Positions 26,057 to 34,217 of a stretch of 64,000 nt of DNA are shown piece by piece. The position numbers were made by a program, and so were the translations under genes. The stretch's first letter is position 1. Each line of letters starts with the position of its first letter. A model generated the notes under the pieces. That model did no database searches, was not told where the DNA came from, and was given only the letters and a program-made list of their open reading frames with translations. The stretch comes from CBDESN01 sp965242495. GTDB lineage: Bacteria; Pseudomonadota; Alphaproteobacteria; MPNO01. The stretch is from NCBI GenBank assembly GCA_965242495.1, contig OZ251446.1, forward strand, positions 1,612,001-1,676,000. Direction: 5' to 3'.

Positions 26057-27635
26057 GAGCGTGTGAAGAACCCCTTGGCGTTTGGGATGGGTCGTGATTC
26101 TGTGGGTTGGTCGTTGGTTTGTGAGGGAGGGTTGTTATGTCGGTTGTGGGAGGTGCTCGCTGCATGCGCCCGGATCGTCATCAGTTGGAGTGGCGGATGG
26201 TGGATTTGGATGGGACGCTTGCGCCGGATCATCGGGCGCGTGTGGTTTGGGGTTTCGTGTCGGGCATGGATCTGAGCGCGTTTTATGCGCGGATCGGTTC
26301 TCGTGAGCATGGTTCGGGTCGGCCTGCGGCGGACCCTGCGGTTTTGTTGGCGTTGTGGCTGTACGCGACGTTGGAGGGAGTGGGTTCGGCGCGTCGTCTT
26401 GCGCATCTGTGCGAGAGTGACATGGCGTATCGGTGGCTGTGTGGAGGTGTGCGAGTGAACTACCATGGTCTGAGCGATTTCCGGGGTGGGCATGGGGCTG
26501 TGCTGGATGGTCTATTGAGCGAGCAGGTTGCGGCGCTTGTGGCGTCGGGGATGGTGAGTTTGGAGGAGGTGGCGGTTGACGGGACGAAGGTTCGAGCGAG
26601 CGCGGGTTCGGGTTCGTTTCGCGGCGAGCGGGGTTTGTCGGGCTACGAGGCGGCGGCGCGGGAACGGGTTGCGGCGCTGAGGTCGGAGTTGGCGAGCGAT
26701 CCGGCGGCCGGGTCGCGGCGTCTTCGCGCGGCGCGGGCGCGGGCCGAACGCGAGCTTGCGGAGAAGGTTGCGGCGGCGCGGAAACAGCTTGCGGCGTTGC
26801 GCGCGGAGAAGGCGGGGCGGTCTCGGACGCACAAGAAGGCGGAGAAGAAGAAGCCGGGGCCGAAGGTCTCGACGACGGATGCGCAGGCGCGCCGGATGCG
26901 GTTTGCCGACGGCGGTGTGGGGGCGGGGTACAATCTCCAATTGGCGGTGAGCACCGATAGTCACGTCATTGTGGGGGTCCAGGAGACGGATCGTCGCAAC
27001 GACGCGGGTTTGGCGGGTTCGATGGTTGAGCAGATCGAGCGGCGCTATGGCGCGCGCCCGGCGCGCTTGCTGGCGGATACGCGCTATGCCGCGCGCAAGG
27101 ACGTGCTGGCGTTGGGTGGGAAGGGGGTGGAGGTTTACACGCCGCCGGCTCCGGTGAAACAGGCGGCGAAGGCCGAGAGCGTGCGCCGTCGTGAACGCGG
27201 ACGCGCCGGCGAACCGGTTGCGTTGCAGGCTTGGCGCGCCCGCATGGCGAGCGAGGCGGGGCAAACGATCTATCGTCGTCGCATGAGGGTCGAGGGGGTC
27301 AATGGCGTCGTCAAGCAACGGGGATTGGGCCGCCTTGTGGTCCGCGGGCTTGCCAAGGTGCGGGCGGTGGCGTTGCTGCACGCTCTGGCGCACAATCTGT
27401 GGCGCGGTCATCGGCTCGCCTGTATGGCCGGATGAGCATCGCAACCCGCCCTGCCGCCGCCCCGCCCCTTGCCCGACCCATGCCGGGAGCGGCTTGAAAC
27501 CCGCCGCCGCGCACGACCGCCGCCGCGCCGGACGAACCCACCACCCAACGCCCTAACCCGCCGCCGCCGCACGACCGCCACACCGAACCGGCAGGGTCCT
27601 ATCCCTAACGAACGCCAAGATTCCTTCACACGCTC
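26057..27635 (+). mobile_element. IS1182-type insertion sequence, copy 2 (1579 bp)
   Basis: Same length, sequence and orientation as copy 1, exactly 9704 bp downstream. The left neighbour is ATTCCCGC-TTTC and the right neighbour GAAAGCGGGAAT (27636-27647). The extra 153 bp on the left, including the 77-bp element, are also shared with copy 1. Beyond those borders the flanks differ between the copies (on the right, GACGGCATCGG after copy 1 and CGGAAAGGATGG after copy 2). Confidence 0.9.
26137..27435 (+). CDS. IS1182-family DDE transposase (copy 2)
   Basis: A 432-residue transposase with the same residues as the copy at 16433, including the three putative catalytic acids (VDGTK, LADTRY, VEGVNG). 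The gene is intact. The two copies could recombine and remove or invert-free duplicate the 9.7 kb between them. Confidence 0.92.
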   Translation: MSVVGGARCMRPDRHQLEWRMVDLDGTLAPDHRARVVWGFVSGMDLSAFYARIGSREHGSGRPAADPAVLLALWLYATLEGVGSARRLAHLCESDMAYRWLCGGVRVNYHGLSDFRGGHGAVLDGLLSEQVAALVASGMVSLEEVAVDGTKVRASAGSGSFRGERGLSGYEAAARERVAALRSELASDPAAGSRRLRAARARAERELAEKVAAARKQLAALRAEKAGRSRTHKKAEKKKPGPKVSTTDAQARRMRFADGGVGAGYNLQLAVSTDSHVIVGVQETDRRNDAGLAGSMVEQIERRYGARPARLLADTRYAARKDVLALGGKGVEVYTPPAPVKQAAKAESVRRRERGRAGEPVALQAWRARMASEAGQTIYRRRMRVEGVNGVVKQRGLGRLVVRGLAKVRAVALLHALAHNLWRGHRLACMAG

Positions 27636-28432
27636 GAAAGCGGGAATCCAGGGCCGGAAAGGATGGGTCCTTGGCGTCCGCCCCGAGCCCTCGTCACAGC
27701 CCCCCAACGGAAGCAGGAAACGGGATGCGAAACACCCCCTCCTCGTCATTCCCGCGAAAGCGGGAATCCAGGGCCGGAAAGGACGGGTCCTTGGCGTCCG
27801 CCCCGAGCCCTCGTCACAGCCCCCCACTGAGGCAGGAAACGGGATGCGAAACAGCCCCCCTCGTCATTCCCGCGAAAGCGGGAATCCAGGGCCGGCGAGG
27901 ACAAGTCCTTGGCGTCCGCCTCGAGCCGTCGTCACGGCCCCCCACGGAAGCGGGAATCGGGATATGGATTCCCGCTTTCGCGGGAATGACGGAAGGGGGG
28001 GCGTATCCGCCTCGAGTCGACGGCCTCCCTCGCCCGTCATCGCAGCCCCCCTCGTCATTCCCGCGAAAGCGGGAATCCAGGGCCGGAAAGGACAGGTCCT
28101 TGGCGTCCGCCTCGAGCCGTCGTCACGGCCCCCCACGGAAGCAGGAATCGGGACACGAAACACCCCCCTCGTCATTCCCGCGAAAGCGGGAATCCAGGGC
28201 CGGAAAGGACGGGTCCTTGCCGTCCGCCTCGGGCCGACGTCACGGGCCCCCACGGAAGCGGGAATCGGGACACGAAACACCCCCCTCGTCATTCCCGCGA
28301 AAGCGGGAATCCAGGGCCGGCGAGGGCGAGGCCTTGGCGTCCGCCCCGAGCCGACGTCACGGCCCCCCCGGAGGCAGGAATCGGGATGCGAAACAGCCCC
28401 CCTCGTCATTCCCGCGAAAGCGGGAATCCATT
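27636..28432. repeat. Palindrome array downstream of IS copy 2
   Basis: Starts with the right half palindrome GAAAGCGGGAAT at the IS border. Full copies lie at 27748-27767, 27866-27885, 27968-27987 (opposite orientation), 28057-28076, 28174-28193, 28291-28310 and 28408-28427. The same-orientation copies recur every 114-119 bp. The last palindrome ends a few bases before the stop codon of the GIY-YIG gene. No gene is seen inside the array. Confidence 0.9.
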
Positions 28433-28720
28433 TCAAAGGATTTCATCATACAAGTCTCTCCATGTCGGATTATCCTTTTCGATCAATTCGATCTTCCACG
28501 CCCGATTCCATTTCTTGACGGATTTTTCCTTCTGGATGGCGTTTTCCATGGATTCATGAACCTCGTACCAAACCAGTCGTTGAACGCCGTAACGCTTCGT
28601 GAATCCTTCCGCCGGATCATCCTTGTGTCGCCAGATACGCTGAACGAGATTCGACGTGACGCCGACATACAGAGTGCCGTTGGGTTTGCTCGCAAGGATG
28701 TAAACACGGGGAACTTTCAT
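28433..28720 (-). CDS. Small GIY-YIG nuclease-domain protein
   Basis: A 95-residue protein that is little more than one GIY-YIG domain. The two signature strands read VYIL (residues 6-9) and LYVGVTS (17-23). They are followed by the conserved Arg28 and His32 in QRIWRHK, and by a later helix with a Glu/Lys pattern (AIQKEKSVKKWNR) holding the probable catalytic Glu. Single-domain members (YhbQ/UPF0213-like) are known, but their role is mostly unclear. The gene is clearly less GC-rich than its neighbours. It lies between two palindromes of the same orientation: one ends 5 bases beyond its stop, the other begins 12 bases before its start codon. A homing or repeat-directed nuclease is a hypothesis only. 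Confidence 0.85.
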   Translation of the reverse strand: MKVPRVYILASKPNGTLYVGVTSNLVQRIWRHKDDPAEGFTKRYGVQRLVWYEVHESMENAIQKEKSVKKWNRAWKIELIEKDNPTWRDLYDEIL

Positions 28721-29193
28721 TAACGTTCCGTCATTCCCGCGAAAGCGGGAATCCATATCCGTATCCCGATTCCTGCTTCCGTGGGGACGAAGGGCCTGTG
28801 ACGACGCCAAGGACCCGTCCTTGCCCGCCCTGGATTCCCGCTTTCGCGGGAATGACGAGGGGGGGGGGGGCCGCGACGGCCTCCCTCGGGGCATCGTCAC
28901 GGGCCTCCCTCGTCATTCCCCCGCTTTCGCGGGGACAGGCTCCGCGCGCTCGGGGATTTCGCGCGCTTGGTCGGCTGAACCGACGCCCACGCGGACATCT
29001 CGGGATTTCTTCACACACTCGAAAGCGGGAATCCAGGGCCGGAAAGGGCGGGGCCCTGGCGTCCGCCTCGAGCCGACGTCACAGGAATCGGGATGCGGAC
29101 ATGGATTCCCGCTTTCGCGGGAATGACGGAGGGGGGCGGCGTATCCGCCTCGAGCCGTCGCGGCTCCCCCCCTCCGTCATCCCCGCCCGCGGC
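28721..29193. repeat. Palindrome array upstream of the GIY-YIG gene
   Basis: Palindromes at 28733-28752, 28834-28853 (opposite orientation) and 29105-29124 (opposite orientation), plus a complex element at about 28913-29032. The stretch 28859-28870 is a run of 12 G. Sequence around 28906-29035 closely resembles 5755-5885, including the 77-bp element. No gene is seen; the array ends at the stop codon of the autotransporter gene. Confidence 0.87.
28944..29020 (-). repeat. 77-bp structured repeat, copy 4
   Basis: Read on the minus strand it begins GAGTGTGTGAAGAAATCCCG, one base different from the other copies at its fourth position, and abuts GAAAGCGGGAAT at 29021-29032. Together with copy 1 it forms a pair whose far end carries GCCTGTCCC and CGCGAAAGCGGGG, whereas copies 2 and 3 end at GGGAATGAC. 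Confidence 0.6.
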
Positions 29194-32100
29194 TCAGAAG
29201 GACACGGCCAGGCTCAGCCCGCCGCCGAAGGCGGTGTTGTCGCCGCCGGCCGCGGCGTAGCGGGCCGAACCCCGGACCGCGTAGCGGCCGTCGCCCCAGC
29301 CGTAGACGCCGCCCAGGCCGAGACGGACGCCGCTCTCCGCCGCGGTCGCCTTCAGCGTCGCGTTCGACACCTCCGCCCGCGTCTCCTTCGAGAACTCCCG
29401 CGTCACGTCCACCGAGCCGAACAGGCGCAGACCGCCGCCGGCGTCCGCCTCCGCGCGCAGCCCGATGCGGCCCTCGATGCTGCGCGCCTTCTTCACCGAC
29501 ACGACGTCGCGCCCCGACCGGAAGTCCTTCAGCGACACCCGCGACCATGCGAGGCCTGCGCGCGGCGTCACCGACAGGCCGGCGAGCATCATGGGACGAC
29601 CGGCCTCCAGCGCCAGCGCGTGGCCCACCCCCTTCGCGCCGTCCTTCAGCTTCCGGCCCGACATCGACGTGAGGTCCACGTCGTACCAGGTCGCCGCCGC
29701 CTGGGCGTCGACGTAGAAGCCGCCGGCCTTCGCCACGCCGTTGACGCCCAACCCCATGCCGCGCAGCTCGATCTTGCCCTGCGTCATCTCCGCCGAGCCG
29801 TCCAGGCCGTGCGCCGACGCGCCGATGCGGACGTCCTCGCCCGCCGCCACGTCGAAGCCGGCGCGCAGGCCGGTGCGGCTGTGGTCGTAGGCGAGGTCGG
29901 CCTGAGTCGAACGGCCCGCCTTCCACTCGCCGCGCGCGGCCTCCACCCGCGCCCAGCCGCCATTGGCCCCGCGCGCCGCCTGCGTCCGCTCGGCGTAGCC
30001 CGGCAGCCCGTTCATCGCCAGCAGCACCGAGGGCAGCGCCTCGTAGAGATGGCAGCGGGCGTCATCCGCCCTGTCGCAAGAGAAGGGGAGGGGCGACCGG
30101 GAGTCGGGGTCGGGGTCGGGGTCGGGGTCGGGCCGCGGCTTCATCGGCTCCTTGCATTCGCCATCCCGAACTTCATACCCGTCGCGACACTCGGGGAGAT
30201 CTTCGTACATCGCATTGTCCTTGGGCGACAACACGCCGGTTTCGGAATCGATAACCAAAGGCAGATAGTAGCCGGTGCGGCTGCCGTCCAGCTCCGTCTC
30301 GTCGACCGAGACCGGAACCGTGTCGTCGGCGTCTCTTTCTCTGACGCTGTCCCCGCCCACGGTGCCCAGCCTGGCCATCGCGTCATCGACGCCCTCTGCT
30401 GTGAGGGGCCCGTCCTCGTTGGCGAGACGGGGGTCCTGGAGCGCGGCCACGCGGGTCGGCTCGTTGTCGCCCCGGATGCCACGCTCGGCCCCGTTGGGCT
30501 CCACGCGCCCGGTCCCGCCCACGGTCACGCTGCCGCCGCCGGTGAGATGCACCGCCGCCGGCGCGCCCGCGCCGCCTCGCACCAGACCGTCGATGCGGAT
30601 CACCGCCCGACCGGGGTCGTTGACCCAGATCGCGCGGCCCGAGGAGCCGGCGTACACCTTGCCTGTCTCGCCGACCGTCAGCCTGCCGCCGCCGACCAGG
30701 TGGACGGCCGCGTCCGTGCCGCCCGTCACCATGCCGTTGACGGTGACGGTCTGCTTGAGGATGTCGTCGGCGGTCCCGGCCTCGCCCGCATCCAGCCCCG
30801 CGTTGGCGACGTAGATGCCGGCGTTGGCGCCGGTCACTTCCGCGCCCTCGGCCACGGTGATGTCGATGGCGCCGTTGTTGTCGTGCGGCGTCGCGTAGTA
30901 GGCGCGGATGCCGTCGCCGCGGGAGGCGATGGAGCCGCCGTTCATGGCGATCTTGATGTTGCCCGGGTTGTAGCGGTCGAGCAGCGCCATCACTTTGCTC
31001 CAGTAGTCCTCGTCGTCAGCGGTGTCGTCCGTGAAGCCCGCGGCCGTGAGCGCGGCGTCCACGCCCTCACCCGTCGCCACCGCCGCCAGCACCGCCTTCT
31101 CCTCGTCCGAGAGACCGAACAGCACGAAGTACAGCGCGGTTCTGGCGACCCGGGTGTCCGCGCCCAGATACGCCACGATCTCCTCGTCGCTCAACCCTTC
31201 CGTGCCGTCGGTCTCGATGTCGGTGACGAGCGACGACGCCGCATCGATCTCCTTGTTCCTCAGCATCGCCCTGAATTGCGTCAGGATCGCCGTCCTCTTG
31301 GAATCGGCGTGCGTTTCCGACAGCAGATTCGTCTGCGTCGCGGCGTCCGCGATCGGGTTCGGGGCGTCGCCCCCCGCCACTACCTGTATTATGCCTGTGC
31401 TGTCTGCGGTCCTCCGGGGCATGACCGCGGCCTCGACTCCCGCCGCCGAGCCGTAGAGGCCGTCGGTGGCGCGCTCGGCCTCTATGTACTGGGAGAAAAT
31501 GACCAAATCGGAGACGTTCGCCGCGCTGAAGCGGCCCTCGTCGTTCTGGGCGACCATGGCCTTCTCCGCATCCGTCGTCCCGTGCGAGAACGAGCCCGTC
31601 CACGTGACGTCGATCACGTCGGGATTCCCCTCGGCCCGCGCCGCGACCTCCTCGCCCTCCGCGGCGACGCCGTAGCCTCCCGCCCTGGCGTAGACGCCCG
31701 TGCGGCCCATCATCCTGCCGCCCTGGGTAATCTTCACCTGGTTGTCGGGAGCCAGTGTTGTTGAATCCAAGTTGGCGTAGACGGCTTCGGACACCTTGGA
31801 GATGAGCGTGGCGCCGTCGGCGACGTCGGCGACGTCGACGATGACGTCGCCCGCGCCTCTGTTGAAGGCATGGACGACGTTGACGTGGGCTAAGTTGAGG
31901 GCGCTGCGGGAGGACTGGACCGTCCCGCCCTCCACGTTGACCGTCACGTCGCTCGCGTCGCCGATCTTGTTCCAGGCGTAAATGGCGTGCGACGACTCGG
32001 TCCGCACGGTCCCGCCGGTGTTGGTGATGGTGACGGGGCCCGCGCCGTCCCTGTTGACGTAGATGGGGCGATCCGCCGTGATGTCGCCGCCGTTGGAGAT

Positions 32101-33738
32101 CGTGACGGCGCCCACGTGGCCGGCGTTGTCAGTCACCATGATGCCGCGGTCTTTCGCGGTGATCGAGCCGCCGGTGGTCGTGACGGAGAGGTCGCCCGAA
32201 CTCCCCGTCTTCTGGACCTGGATGCCGTGCAGGTGCATGGCCATGGCGCCCGCCTCGCCGATGTCGCCGCTGTTCGTGACCGTGACGTGGCCCTTGCCCC
32301 TGTCATCCTCGACCCGGATGCCGGCAAAATCCGCTTGGTCCCCGGTCCTCTTGATGGCGCCGTGGTTGGTGATCGAGATGTTCCCGGCGTTGGCGGGCGC
32401 CGTGCGGCGGACGACGATGCCGACCGTGGCGGCGGTGATCTCCGCCGCGTTGGTGATGGTGACGCCGCCCTTCTCGTTCGAATCCGGCAGGTCGCCGAGG
32501 ATGCCTTCCCCGGTCCGGGCGGTCAGCGTGACGCCTTCGGAGACCATGATGACGACGTTGCCGGCCTGGCGGTTCCGCGCTAACAGGGCCTCGTCGCGCA
32601 CTTCGACCGACCCGCCCATGACCCTGATCTCGGCGGTGCCCGCGTTGTTGGCGGTCGTATCGTCTTCCTCGCCTACCTCGACCAGGATGCCGGCGTGGTT
32701 GGAAACGTCGATGGCGCCGCCCTCATGGATGACGGAGGCGTCGGCGGTCGTGCCGGCGGCGATCTTCTTACTTGTCTTGACGGAGATGGCCAGGGCATGC
32801 GACGTGATGTCGCCGCTGTTGATGACCGTGGCGCCACCGGCGGAGCCCGTGTGCTGAATCAAGATGCCGTTCGAGGTGGCCGCGTTGGCGATGATGTCGC
32901 CGCGGTTGGTGATCTTGGCGTCGCCAAGGCTCCGGTAGGCCATGTGGATGCCGTCGGCGACACCCGACACCGTGATGGCACCGGTGTTGGTAATCGTCGC
33001 GCCTCTGGTGTGGGTGTTCGAGGTGGCCGCGCTGTAATCCAGGTAGATGCCCGTCTCCCCCGACCTGATGTCGCCGCTGTTCGTGATCGTCGTCGCCGAG
33101 TTGGTCGCGGTGGTGGTCCCGGGGTTCCTCCTGACCCAGATGCCTCTCTTGGCGGCGAAGATATTCGCCGCGCTGGTGATGTCGGCTTCGCCGGTGCCGA
33201 CGAGGCCGGAGCCGTCCAGCCGGACTTGGATGCCGTGCTGCTTCATCGAGGTGGTCGACGAGCCGATGGTCACCCCGCGTTTCAGGTCTACCATCGTCCG
33301 CGAGAACTGGCCCTGGTCCAGGATGTAGACGCCGTTGTTCCGGTTGGCGTCGGTGTTCGTGTTCGTCCCCTGGACGATGTTCACGACGTGGGCGGTTCCG
33401 CCTGTCGCGCCCCCGATGTTGAGCGTGAAGGGCCTGTTCTGGCCGGCGAGGGTGTCCACGTGGACGCCGACCGCCTGCGAGGCTCCGCTCGTGATCGTGG
33501 TCGTCGCGGCGCCGCTGCCCGCGATGTTGAGCGTGGTGCCGCCGCTGCCATAGACCTCGTTTGCGCTGCCGCCGTAGTAGATGCCGTCGCTATACGACGT
33601 CATCGAGCAGGTGAGGGTGGACAATTGAGGTCCCCCGCACTCCTGCGCCGCCCGCGCCGCCCCCGGCGCGAGGAGGAGCGCCAGGACCATGGCGGCGGCT
33701 ATCCGCGAATTCGTTCCGGCCAGCGCTGCCTGCCCCAT
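29194..33738 (-). CDS. Autotransporter (type Va secretion) with long beta-helical passenger
   Basis: A 1514-residue surface or secreted protein. A signal peptide (to about residue 30, ending APGAARAAQ) leads a passenger rich in short repeats of the kind ITNSGDI and GGTVxT, typical of a right-handed beta-helix. Around residues 840-930 is an atypical acidic helical insert (LSDEEIVAYLG, DDEDYWSKVMALL). A (DP)n linker near residue 1205 and two Cys pairs precede a C-terminal beta-barrel (about 1240-1514) that ends in the outer-membrane signature LAVSF. The gene stands alone between repeat clusters. Adhesion or shielding is inferred from the family. Confidence 0.93.
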   Translation of the reverse strand: MGQAALAGTNSRIAAAMVLALLLAPGAARAAQECGGPQLSTLTCSMTSYSDGIYYGGSANEVYGSGGTTLNIAGSGAATTTITSGASQAVGVHVDTLAGQNRPFTLNIGGATGGTAHVVNIVQGTNTNTDANRNNGVYILDQGQFSRTMVDLKRGVTIGSSTTSMKQHGIQVRLDGSGLVGTGEADITSAANIFAAKRGIWVRRNPGTTTATNSATTITNSGDIRSGETGIYLDYSAATSNTHTRGATITNTGAITVSGVADGIHMAYRSLGDAKITNRGDIIANAATSNGILIQHTGSAGGATVINSGDITSHALAISVKTSKKIAAGTTADASVIHEGGAIDVSNHAGILVEVGEEDDTTANNAGTAEIRVMGGSVEVRDEALLARNRQAGNVVIMVSEGVTLTARTGEGILGDLPDSNEKGGVTITNAAEITAATVGIVVRRTAPANAGNISITNHGAIKRTGDQADFAGIRVEDDRGKGHVTVTNSGDIGEAGAMAMHLHGIQVQKTGSSGDLSVTTTGGSITAKDRGIMVTDNAGHVGAVTISNGGDITADRPIYVNRDGAGPVTITNTGGTVRTESSHAIYAWNKIGDASDVTVNVEGGTVQSSRSALNLAHVNVVHAFNRGAGDVIVDVADVADGATLISKVSEAVYANLDSTTLAPDNQVKITQGGRMMGRTGVYARAGGYGVAAEGEEVAARAEGNPDVIDVTWTGSFSHGTTDAEKAMVAQNDEGRFSAANVSDLVIFSQYIEAERATDGLYGSAAGVEAAVMPRRTADSTGIIQVVAGGDAPNPIADAATQTNLLSETHADSKRTAILTQFRAMLRNKEIDAASSLVTDIETDGTEGLSDEEIVAYLGADTRVARTALYFVLFGLSDEEKAVLAAVATGEGVDAALTAAGFTDDTADDEDYWSKVMALLDRYNPGNIKIAMNGGSIASRGDGIRAYYATPHDNNGAIDITVAEGAEVTGANAGIYVANAGLDAGEAGTADDILKQTVTVNGMVTGGTDAAVHLVGGGRLTVGETGKVYAGSSGRAIWVNDPGRAVIRIDGLVRGGAGAPAAVHLTGGGSVTVGGTGRVEPNGAERGIRGDNEPTRVAALQDPRLANEDGPLTAEGVDDAMARLGTVGGDSVRERDADDTVPVSVDETELDGSRTGYYLPLVIDSETGVLSPKDNAMYEDLPECRDGYEVRDGECKEPMKPRPDPDPDPDPDSRSPLPFSCDRADDARCHLYEALPSVLLAMNGLPGYAERTQAARGANGGWARVEAARGEWKAGRSTQADLAYDHSRTGLRAGFDVAAGEDVRIGASAHGLDGSAEMTQGKIELRGMGLGVNGVAKAGGFYVDAQAAATWYDVDLTSMSGRKLKDGAKGVGHALALEAGRPMMLAGLSVTPRAGLAWSRVSLKDFRSGRDVVSVKKARSIEGRIGLRAEADAGGGLRLFGSVDVTREFSKETRAEVSNATLKATAAESGVRLGLGGVYGWGDGRYAVRGSARYAAAGGDNTAFGGGLSLAVSF

Positions 33739-33990
33739 CTCATGCCCCCCCAGACTTCACGGATTCCGACGACCCGCGCTATGTGCGCCGAGCCGACGCA
33801 TCCGTCAACCCTAACTTCAAACCCCCCGCCGCGACGCCCCCAAGGGCGGCCATGCCCGAATACCGACCCGCGCCGCGCCCGCGAAGCCTGCCCCCGACCC
33901 GACCGGGGGAATGACGAGGGGAGGGCCGCGACGGCCTCCCTCGGGCCGTCGGCGCAAGCCCCCTCGTCATTCCCCCGAAAGCGGGAATCC
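33739..33990. repeat. Upstream region of the autotransporter with repeat remnants
   Basis: The first 150 bp should hold the autotransporter promoter, though none is clear to me. At about 33888-33914 lies the GCCTGCCCCCGACC sequence with GGGGGAATGAC that also interrupts a palindrome near 15457-15486. A palindrome with left arm ATTCCCCC lies at 33969-33988, at the end of the antitoxin relic. No gene is seen. Confidence 0.65.
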
Positions 33991-33993
33991 AGG

Positions 33994-34189
33994 GCGGTCG
34001 CGCGGCGGCGGGTCCGCATCCTCCAGGGGCGCGGAGAGCGGCAGGCGGCCGAAGGACGGAACGCCGTCCGGACGGCTCCACTCCTCGATCCCCGGGATGA
34101 CGGCGCGGGGCTTGCCGCGGCGGGCGACGACCGCCGCCTCGCCATGGGCCCGGCGCGGCCTTGGCGTCGCGCAATCGAACCTCTCTCGT
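33994..34189 (-). pseudogene. Relic of a Phd/YefM-type antitoxin gene
   Basis: Downstream of the LLM gene, a good ribosome site (GGGAGG on the minus strand) is followed by ACG where a start ATG is expected, then codons for REVRLRDAKA, the usual start of Phd/YefM antitoxins. After a frameshift and an apparent internal deletion, the frame continues as VVARRGKPRAVI, IEEW and PSFGRLPLSAPLEDADPPPR, matching the middle and C-terminus of the family. The end runs into a palindrome. No toxin gene follows. So the start codon is lost, the frame is broken, and the tail is replaced by a repeat. Identification rests on motif memory only. Confidence 0.5.
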
Positions 34190-34217
34190 GATCGCCTCCC
34201 GGCAGGAGCCGATGCGG

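Noticed and set aside
25240..28430. Regularly spaced repeats that might be a CRISPR array
   Set aside because: The repeats are short palindromes in both orientations, the spacers of about 95 bp are similar to each other, and no cas genes are present.
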